A DNA stretch of 16,987 bases, taken from assembly GCA_002391105.1 (NCBI GenBank), contig DGRT01000029.1:1-16987 (forward strand), written 5' to 3'. The notes under the pieces were generated by a model. It searched no databases and was not told the origin of the DNA. It was given only the letters and a program-made list of their open reading frames with translations. Source of the stretch: Lachnospiraceae bacterium UBA4381. Lineage in GTDB: Bacteria > Bacillota > Clostridia > Lachnospirales > Lachnospiraceae. The translations under genes were made by a program, and so were the position numbers. This document shows, piece by piece, positions 11,537 through 16,987 of the stretch; position 1 is the stretch's first letter, and every line of letters begins with the position of its first letter.

Positions 11537-12376
11537 ATGCTTCGCTATGAAAAGCTGGATGATATTTCTGATGGGAAACTGTATAGTGCTGATGACGAGG
11601 CAATGCTTGGAACAAACGGATGTAAAGACTGCAGCTATTGCTGTCAGTCAGATATGGGACTTTCGATAGTGCTTACCCCTTATGATGTATATGAACTGAG
11701 CATTGCAACGGGACTTAGCTTTGATGATATGCTGGTGGGTGGACAGATAGAGATATCCATGATAGATGGACTGGCGCTTCCGCATCTCAAAATGGACGAG
11801 GGCTGCAGATTTCTGAAGGAAGGAAGATGCAGTGTTCACCGGCACAGACCGGGGATATGCAGGCTGTTTCCACTGGGAAGACTGTATCAGGACAGGGGCT
11901 TCAGCTACATACTTCAGAGTAATGAATGTATATGTAAGGACAGAACTCCGGTGGTTATAAGAGACTGGCTGGGGATAGATGATCTGGATAGCTATGATGC
12001 ATTTATCAGTAAATGGCATGGCTTTATAAAGCTTGAAACCAGGAAGATAAATGAAATCAGAACCATGACCGGCTATGAGATACAGCGTATCAGTGGTCTT
12101 CCTGAGAAGGAGCTCAGGGAATATGCCGGTATAGTGGGAGATCTGGAGGATGCGGCTTCTATATCAGAAGGTGCAGAAGCCTCCGATACCTTCGACAGTA
12201 AAAAATACCGCGAAGAAAAGATGCAGGAGCTGTCATTGGAAGCGGAGGAACGTGTAGGAAATGTGATGAAGAATGTCCTCAGTATAATGTATATGGAACC
12301 TTACGCAGATAAAGATTTTTATGAGGAGTTTGGCGTAAGACTTAAAGCGTGTCTTGCATCTGTCAGAAAAGCATGA
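11537..12376 (+). CDS. YkgJ-family cysteine-cluster protein
   Basis: The 279-residue cytoplasmic protein has the CxxCxxCC cluster of the YkgJ/CxxCxxCC family (PF03692), thought to bind zinc or an iron-sulfur centre: C29, C32, C35 and C36 in NGCKDCSYCC. It also has the partner Cys set CRFLKEGRCSVHRHRPGICRLFP (C90, C98 and about C108), in which the RPxxCRxFP tail is the family's second signature, and a further pair in NECICKD. The remaining half (about residues 145-279) is helical, acidic and not conserved enough to identify. The family's function is unknown; some members sit beside flagellar or rRNA-processing genes. AAGAGGTG at 11519-11526 precedes ATG 11537 by about 10 bases. It is the first gene of the packed plus-strand series, 34 bases before proC. 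Confidence 0.88.
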   Translation: MLRYEKLDDISDGKLYSADDEAMLGTNGCKDCSYCCQSDMGLSIVLTPYDVYELSIATGLSFDDMLVGGQIEISMIDGLALPHLKMDEGCRFLKEGRCSVHRHRPGICRLFPLGRLYQDRGFSYILQSNECICKDRTPVVIRDWLGIDDLDSYDAFISKWHGFIKLETRKINEIRTMTGYEIQRISGLPEKELREYAGIVGDLEDAASISEGAEASDTFDSKKYREEKMQELSLEAEERVGNVMKNVLSIMYMEPYADKDFYEEFGVRLKACLASVRKA

Positions 12377-12410
12377 CTTTTAATATATAATTTCAGGAGG
12401 TATTAGTGAA

Positions 12411-13202
12411 ATGGAAAAACTGGGTTTTATCGGTATGGGCAATATGGGAAAGGCTCTTGCTTCAGGATTTATCAGGTCAGGAAGTATAGCGGCTTCAAAT
12501 GTATTCGCATATGCACCACATAGGGAAAAGCTGGAAAAAAGTGCAGAGGAGATAGGATTTGTTCCTGTTTATACATTAAAACAGCTTGCAAATGAATGTG
12601 ATACGCTGATTATGGCATGCAAGCCTTATCAGATAGAGGAGGTTCTTACAGAGATAGCTGAGGAACTCAGAGGTAAGGCTCTGGTATCTATAGCTGCAGG
12701 CTGGGACTATATGGAATATGGCAGAATCATCGACAGAAGCGTCAGATTTCAGTTTGTTATGCCCAATACACCTGCATGTGTCGGACAGGGCATGATACTT
12801 TTTGAAAAGGCAAACTCTCTTGAGGAAAAGGAGAGAGCAGAGATAAAGGCGCTCTTTGAGTCGGTGGGCGTAGTCGAGGAACTGCCATCAAGCCTTATGG
12901 GCATAGGTGGTGCGCTTACAGGCTGTGGACCTGCATTTGCCGATCTTATGATGGAGGCTTATGCCGATGCTGCGGTGAAGTATGGGGTTTCCAGAGATAA
13001 GGCATATAAGCTCGTGGCTCAGATGCTTCTGGGGGCTGCCAAGCTTCAGCTTGAAACTGAGAAGGTTCCGGCGCAGCTTAAGGATGAGGTATGCTCTCCC
13101 GGAGGAACTACCATTCGTGGAGTTGCAGCTCTGGAGGAATATGGTTTTAGAAATGCGTGCATCAAGTCGATAGATGCGATAATGAAGAAGAAGGAAAAGT
13201 GA
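12411..13202 (+). CDS. proC: Pyrroline-5-carboxylate reductase
   Basis: The last step of proline synthesis: NAD(P)H-dependent reduction of 1-pyrroline-5-carboxylate in the cytoplasm. The 263-residue protein is full length for the family. The N-terminal Rossmann motif is GFIGMGNMGKALASGF (residues 5-20). VMPNTPACVGQGM lies in the middle. The C-terminal dimerisation and substrate domain carries GCGPAFADLMMEAYADAAVKYG and the signature KDEVCSPGGTTIRGVAALEEYGFR, which binds pyrroline. AGGAGG at 12394-12399 stands 11 bases before ATG 12411. The stop codon overlaps or abuts the mnmA start region, so the genes are translationally coupled. proA and proB are not in the window. Confidence 0.96.
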   Translation: MEKLGFIGMGNMGKALASGFIRSGSIAASNVFAYAPHREKLEKSAEEIGFVPVYTLKQLANECDTLIMACKPYQIEEVLTEIAEELRGKALVSIAAGWDYMEYGRIIDRSVRFQFVMPNTPACVGQGMILFEKANSLEEKERAEIKALFESVGVVEELPSSLMGIGGALTGCGPAFADLMMEAYADAAVKYGVSRDKAYKLVAQMLLGAAKLQLETEKVPAQLKDEVCSPGGTTIRGVAALEEYGFRNACIKSIDAIMKKKEK

Positions 13203-13210
13203 TAGAAACA

Positions 13211-14320
13211 GTGAAGAAAGCTCTTATAGCCATGAGTGGCGGGGTTGATAGCTCCGTTGCGGCAATTTTGATGAAGGAAAAGGGATATACTCCTTATGGA
13301 GTGACGATGCTGCTGCATAGTGAGGATACGGCATCAACCTGTGGTACGCATAGCTGCTGTACCCCGAATGATATAGAGGATGCTCGTCTTGTATCTTCAT
13401 ATCTTGGAATACCATTTTCTGTTGTGAATTATCAGGATTCATTCAGGGAAGAGGTGATAGAAAAGTTTATCAGCACATATCTTTCAGGGGAAACTCCCAA
13501 TCCCTGTATAGACTGTAACAGATATATGAAGTTTGGAAGACTTTTTCAACTGGCGGATGAGCTGGGCTGTGAGAAGGTTGTTACCGGACATTATGCCAGA
13601 GTCGAAAAGGATGCTGAGACGGGAGAGTATAAGCTGAAAAGAGCGGTGGATGCCGCTAAGGATCAGACCTATGTGTTATATTTTCTGAGTCAGCAGCAGC
13701 TTAGCCGGCTGGATTTTCCGGATGGTGATTATACCAAGCCTGAGATAAGGCAGATTGCAGACAGGGAAGGACTGGTGGTTGCAGATAAGCATGACAGTCA
13801 GGATATATGCTTTGTTCCGGATGGTGATTATGCCGGGTTTATGGAGCGGGAGGATACGGAAGGAATACTTGCCGGACCGGGAGATTTCATCAGTGTGGAT
13901 GGAAAGGTTCTGGGACAGCATAAGGGTTACTTTCATTATACTATCGGACAGAGAAAAGGGCTGGGAATAGCTGCGGACAGACCGCTGTATGTAGTCGATA
14001 TAGATTCGAAGGAAAATGTGGTTATTCTTGGGGATAATGCGGATCTTTTTACGGATAAGGTTTACGCCCGTGAGTTCAGCCTGATAGCAGGTGACAGAAT
14101 CTGGGGAGAATCGGATGAGATAAAGCTGAGAGTGACAGCAAAGGTGAGATACAGGTCCAAGGATATGCCGGGGGAGATAACCATAAGAAAAGATGGCAGT
14201 GCATTTATCATATTTGATGAGGCTGTCAGAGCACCTGCTCCCGGACAGAGTCTGGTTATATATGACGGTGAGTATTGTCTTGGCGGTGGTATTATTACCG
14301 GTCATAACGAGATGATTTAA
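13211..14320 (+). CDS. mnmA: tRNA-specific 2-thiouridylase
   Basis: It makes 2-thiouridine at wobble position 34 of tRNAs for Lys, Glu and Gln, by ATP-dependent adenylation followed by transfer of a persulfide sulfur. The product has about 369 residues. The PP-loop SGGVDSS is at residues 9-15. The catalytic Cys pair is in GETPNPCIDCNRYMKFG and in HDSQDICFVPDGDY, and GQRKGLGIA marks the central domain. The exact start is uncertain. GTG 13211 gives the usual VKKALIAMSGG N-terminus and is chosen. GTG 13199 overlaps the proC stop as GTGA but has AAGGA only 3 bases upstream. ATG 13157 would overlap proC by 46 bases. The sulfur donor is usually an IscS-type desulfurase, encoded elsewhere. Confidence 0.94.
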   Translation: MKKALIAMSGGVDSSVAAILMKEKGYTPYGVTMLLHSEDTASTCGTHSCCTPNDIEDARLVSSYLGIPFSVVNYQDSFREEVIEKFISTYLSGETPNPCIDCNRYMKFGRLFQLADELGCEKVVTGHYARVEKDAETGEYKLKRAVDAAKDQTYVLYFLSQQQLSRLDFPDGDYTKPEIRQIADREGLVVADKHDSQDICFVPDGDYAGFMEREDTEGILAGPGDFISVDGKVLGQHKGYFHYTIGQRKGLGIAADRPLYVVDIDSKENVVILGDNADLFTDKVYAREFSLIAGDRIWGESDEIKLRVTAKVRYRSKDMPGEITIRKDGSAFIIFDEAVRAPAPGQSLVIYDGEYCLGGGIITGHNEMI

Positions 14321-14358
14321 CATGAATAACAGTTGGTTTTTATGGAGGTATAAAGTAT

Positions 14359-15717
14359 ATGAATAAGCATGAAGTACTGGATTTTATGGAGAGGGGTGAA
14401 AAGCTTTGCAGAAGCGTGGATGTTGTAGATAAAGGCATCTATGACGAATATGGGGTAAAGCTTGGGCTTCGTGATATAAATGGACATGGCGTGCTTACCG
14501 GAGTTACCAATATTTCAAAGATTGTTTCCTCCAAGATGATAGATGGAAAGGAAATACATATCGATGGTGAGCTCTGGTACAGGGGCTACAATGTAATGGA
14601 TCTGGTGAATGATTTTGGCTTCAAGAGATTCGGCTTTGAAGAGGTTGCGTATCTTCTTCTGTTTGGAGAGCTGCCGACAAAGGATCAGCTTAAGGAGTTC
14701 AGAACTGTTCTTGGTAAGCTGAATCGCCTTCCTACTAACTTTACCAGAGATGTAATCATGAAAGCACCCTCCAAGGATATAATGAACTGTATGACCAAGT
14801 CGGTGCTGACACTGGCTTCATATGATGATTTTGACGTATCTGATCTTTCCATACCGAATGTGCTTCGCCAGTGCATGACGCTCATCAGTGAGTTTCCTAT
14901 GCTGGCAGCCTATGGCTACTGTGCATATAATCATTATGAGAAGGATGAGAGTATGTATATCCATCGTCCCGATAAGAGTCTAAGCACAGCCGAAAATGTG
15001 CTTCGTATGCTAAGACCTGACAAGCAATATACTGAGCTTGAGGCACAGGTTCTGGATGCTGCTCTGGTACTTCACATGGAGCATGGCGGTGGTAATAATT
15101 CAACCTTTACTACAAGAGTTGTCTCCAGTGCAGGTTCAGATACATATTCGGTCATAGCAGCCGCTCTTTCTTCGCTTAAGGGACCTAAGCATGGTGGTGC
15201 GAATCTCAAGGTTATGCAGATGATGGAAGATATCAGGGCACATGTGCCGGATTATAATGATACTGCTACACTTAGAGATTATCTTGCTAAGATAGTGGAT
15301 AAGAAAGCATTTGACAATATGGGCCTTATATATGGAATGGGTCATGCCATCTATGCTGTATCAGATCCGAGAGCAAGAGTATTCAAGCAGTTCGTAGAAC
15401 GTCTTGCAGTAGAAAAGCATATGGAAAAGGAATATGAGCTTTATTCCAATATCGAGAAGATAGCGCCGGAGGTTATAGCCGAGAAGAGACGTATCTATAA
15501 GGGCGTAAGCGCAAATGTGGATTTCTACAGTGGATTTGTATATAGTATGCTGGGAATACCAACCGAGCTTTATACACCTCTTTTTGCCATAGCAAGAATC
15601 GTAGGATGGTCAGCTCACAGAATCGAGGAGCTGATAAATGTGGATAAGATCATTCGTCCTGCATATATGAGTATCATGGAGGAAAGAGAGTACGTACCTT
15701 TTGAGGACAGAGACTGA
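14359..15717 (+). CDS. gltA: Citrate synthase (citrate/2-methylcitrate synthase family)
   Basis: It condenses oxaloacetate and acetyl-CoA to citrate, in a fermenter mainly to supply 2-oxoglutarate and glutamate. The 452-residue protein is longer than the 370-430 typical of bacterial enzymes owing to an N-terminal extension of about 40 residues. The active-site residues are present: H278 in GPKHGGAN, H329 in GMGHAIYAVSDPRA and D388 in SANVDFYSG. The LHMEHGGGNNSTFTTR segment (H242) binds oxaloacetate. A 2-methylcitrate activity cannot be excluded from sequence alone, but no prp genes are nearby, whereas proC, which uses a glutamate-derived substrate, is two genes upstream. GGAGG at 14344-14348 lies 10 bases before ATG 14359. 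It is followed by rsmA after only 4 bases. Confidence 0.94.
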   Translation: MNKHEVLDFMERGEKLCRSVDVVDKGIYDEYGVKLGLRDINGHGVLTGVTNISKIVSSKMIDGKEIHIDGELWYRGYNVMDLVNDFGFKRFGFEEVAYLLLFGELPTKDQLKEFRTVLGKLNRLPTNFTRDVIMKAPSKDIMNCMTKSVLTLASYDDFDVSDLSIPNVLRQCMTLISEFPMLAAYGYCAYNHYEKDESMYIHRPDKSLSTAENVLRMLRPDKQYTELEAQVLDAALVLHMEHGGGNNSTFTTRVVSSAGSDTYSVIAAALSSLKGPKHGGANLKVMQMMEDIRAHVPDYNDTATLRDYLAKIVDKKAFDNMGLIYGMGHAIYAVSDPRARVFKQFVERLAVEKHMEKEYELYSNIEKIAPEVIAEKRRIYKGVSANVDFYSGFVYSMLGIPTELYTPLFAIARIVGWSAHRIEELINVDKIIRPAYMSIMEEREYVPFEDRD

Positions 15718-15721
15718 TAAT

Positions 15722-16585
15722 ATGGATAGAGATAAAATGTTAAGTAATCCCAAGGAAACCATAAGGGTTATACAGGAGAACGGATTTACATTTCAAAAAA
15801 GATTCGGTCAGAACTTTCTGATTGATGACTATGTTATAGATAAGATAATCAGGGCGTCAGACATAGGACCTGACAGTGAGGTGCTGGAGATAGGTCCCGG
15901 AATAGGTACCCTGACGCAGCATCTGGCTGAAAATGCAGGAAGAGTTGTAGCGGTTGAGATTGATACGAAGCTGATCCCTATTCTGGAAAAGACACTTCAG
16001 GAATATGATAATGTGGAAGTTATAAATGGCGATATCATGAAACAGGATATCGGGGCTATATTTGAAGGCAGATCCTTCAGTATAGTTGCCAATCTTCCCT
16101 ATTATATAACAACTCCTATTATTATGAGCCTTTTGGAGTCAAGGGTTCCGGCAGAAACCATAACTGTTATGATACAGAAGGAAGTGGCTGACAGGATGCA
16201 GGCCTCGCCCGGAAGTAAAGACTATGGAGCGCTTTCTCTTGCTGTTCAGTATTATTCGGAGCCTTATCTTGCGGCAAATGTACCTCCCAACTGCTTTATC
16301 CCGCGTCCGAATGTCGGCTCTGCGGTTATCAGGCTAAAGATACTGAAGCAGCCGCCTGTCAGTGTAAAGGATGAGAAGCATATGTTCAGTCTTATCAGGG
16401 CTGCCTTCAATCAGAGAAGAAAGACTCTGGTAAATGCTGTAAGAAATTACGAAGGGCTGGCTTACGAAAGAGAAGAGATAGAGGATGCGCTGACTAAGCT
16501 GGGATATGATGTAAGAATCAGAGGCGAAGCTCTTGATCTGGAGGGCTTTGCGAAGCTGAGTGATGCACTTATGATACCTGCATGA
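15722..16585 (+). CDS. rsmA: 16S rRNA (adenine1518-N6/adenine1519-N6)-dimethyltransferase
   Basis: RsmA (KsgA) dimethylates two adjacent adenines in helix 45 near the 3' end of 16S rRNA, using S-adenosylmethionine, as a late check on 30S assembly. Its loss gives kasugamycin resistance. The 287-residue protein shows FGQNFLIDDYVIDKI at the N-terminus, the SAM-binding motif VLEIGPGIGTLTQHLAENAGRVVAVEID, NGDIMK, the catalytic motif NLPYYITTPIIMSLL, and the C-terminal RAAFNQRRKTLVN block. ATG 15722 lies 4 bases after the citrate synthase stop. The nearest Shine-Dalgarno word (GAGG at 15703-15706) is 15 bases away inside gltA, so initiation probably depends on coupling. ATG 15737 is an alternative. 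Confidence 0.96.
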   Translation: MDRDKMLSNPKETIRVIQENGFTFQKRFGQNFLIDDYVIDKIIRASDIGPDSEVLEIGPGIGTLTQHLAENAGRVVAVEIDTKLIPILEKTLQEYDNVEVINGDIMKQDIGAIFEGRSFSIVANLPYYITTPIIMSLLESRVPAETITVMIQKEVADRMQASPGSKDYGALSLAVQYYSEPYLAANVPPNCFIPRPNVGSAVIRLKILKQPPVSVKDEKHMFSLIRAAFNQRRKTLVNAVRNYEGLAYEREEIEDALTKLGYDVRIRGEALDLEGFAKLSDALMIPA

Positions 16586-16631
16586 CATACGGATTGTTTT
16601 ATTGAAAAAGCAATTCCTGTACCTATGTCAT
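16582..16631 (+). other. Inverted repeat spanning the rsmA stop codon
   Basis: ATGACATA (16582-16589) and TATGTCAT (16624-16631) are perfectly complementary, and GGATTG (16591-16596) can pair with CAATTCC (16611-16617) within, giving one long interrupted stem-loop. The rsmA stop TGA (16583-16585) lies in the left arm. AAATATAATATAG follows rather than a T-tract, so an intrinsic terminator is unlikely. Confidence 0.4.
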
Positions 16632-16661
16632 AAATATAATATAGAAGCATAAAATATACAT

Positions 16662-16987
16662 ATGAAATATACAGAAGATGAAAAATATATGCGCCAGGCC
16701 ATTAGTCAGGCGAAAAAAGCAGCCGCAAACGGGGATGTTCCCATAGGCTGTGTGATAGTAAGAGAAGGAAAGGTTATAGCTAGAGGCTATAACAGAAGAA
16801 ATAAGGATCACCAGAGCCTTGCCCATGCAGAGCTGATTGCTATACGAAAGGCATCAAAGCTTGCCGGTGACTGGAGGCTGGAGGACTGTAAAATGTATGT
16901 CACTCTTGAACCCTGCCAGATGTGCTCAGGAGCTATCGTACAGGCAAGGATTCCGGAGGTTGTAATAGGCTGTATGAATCCCAAGGC
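16662..16987 (+). CDS. tadA: tRNA adenosine(34) deaminase, N-terminal part (cut by the window end)
   Basis: TadA converts adenosine to inosine at wobble position 34 of tRNA-Arg(ACG), letting it read CGU, CGC and CGA. The first 108 codons are present, of about 150-165 normally. The zinc and catalytic residues of the cytidine-deaminase fold are visible: H55 and E57 in LAHAELIAI, and C85 and C88 in LEPCQMCSGAIVQARI. The N-terminal GDVPIGCVIV strand is typical. ATG 16662 is the first start in frame. The upstream ribosome-binding site is weak (an AGAAG at 16643-16647, well upstream), unlike the strong sites elsewhere in the window, so translation may be poor or coupled. It lies 76 bases after rsmA, in the same direction. 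The 3' end is outside the window. Confidence 0.95.
   Translation, partial: MKYTEDEKYMRQAISQAKKAAANGDVPIGCVIVREGKVIARGYNRRNKDHQSLAHAELIAIRKASKLAGDWRLEDCKMYVTLEPCQMCSGAIVQARIPEVVIGCMNPK

Noticed and set aside
1..16987. CRISPR array, transposon, prophage or toxin-antitoxin module
   Set aside because: I found no spaced direct repeats of CRISPR length, no transposase or integrase, no terminal inverted repeats flanking genes, and no paired small toxin/antitoxin genes.

Overview
The window reads as a stretch of ordinary chromosome from a low-to-moderate GC, Gram-positive anaerobe, most probably a Lachnospiraceae-type Clostridium relative. The reasons are strong AGGAGG-type ribosome-binding sites, heavy use of ATA and AGA codons, a rubrerythrin with rubredoxin domains, a GH25 lysozyme with wall-binding repeats, and a purine pathway split into PurO plus a stand-alone AICAR transformylase. 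The family assignment is inference; no rRNA or tRNA gene is present to anchor it. I see no insertion sequence, prophage, CRISPR array, toxin module or other sign of an accessory island.

Layout: (1) 1-54 is the end of rpsI (ribosomal protein S9), closed by a terminator. (2) 161-2240 holds a four-helix membrane protein with an internal repeat, a class I DAHP synthase (entry to the shikimate pathway) and a small TerB-like helical protein. (3) 2241-3350 holds a rubrerythrin with rubredoxin-like domains at both ends, with a good promoter, an unusually long leader and a clear terminator. (4) 3354-4627 is a CPA2-type cation/proton antiporter with its own promoter. (5) 4628-6703 is a 372-base, structure-rich intergenic region followed by a cyclic-di-GMP protein with a degenerate GGDEF and an intact EAL domain. 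(6) 6728-8916 is a purine unit: promoter, ZTP riboswitch with a terminator platform, PurO, then AICAR transformylase. (7) 8977-9495 is a cyclophilin, facing a minus-strand GH25 lysozyme (9641-11209) across a shared bidirectional terminator. (8) From 11537 to the end runs a tightly packed plus-strand series: YkgJ-family cysteine-cluster protein, proC, mnmA, citrate synthase, rsmA and the start of tadA.

How they fit together: the purine unit performs the last two steps to IMP and is switched on by ZTP, which accumulates when 10-formyl-tetrahydrofolate, the cosubstrate of the second enzyme, runs short. Citrate synthase and ProC share the 2-oxoglutarate/glutamate/proline branch, while MnmA, RsmA and TadA are all tRNA or rRNA modification enzymes. 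Rubrerythrin is an oxidative-stress enzyme typical of anaerobes.

The most noteworthy items are regulatory or structural: the ZTP switch, in which one segment can form either the aptamer pseudoknot or the terminator; five 10-base purine-rich repeats in front of the AICAR transformylase gene; a 14-bp stem-loop and several competing inverted repeats before the EAL gene; short AUG microORFs in the rubrerythrin leader and in the lysozyme/YkgJ divergent gap; and a motif shared by two intergenic stem-loops. I did not find a convincing undescribed multi-gene system.
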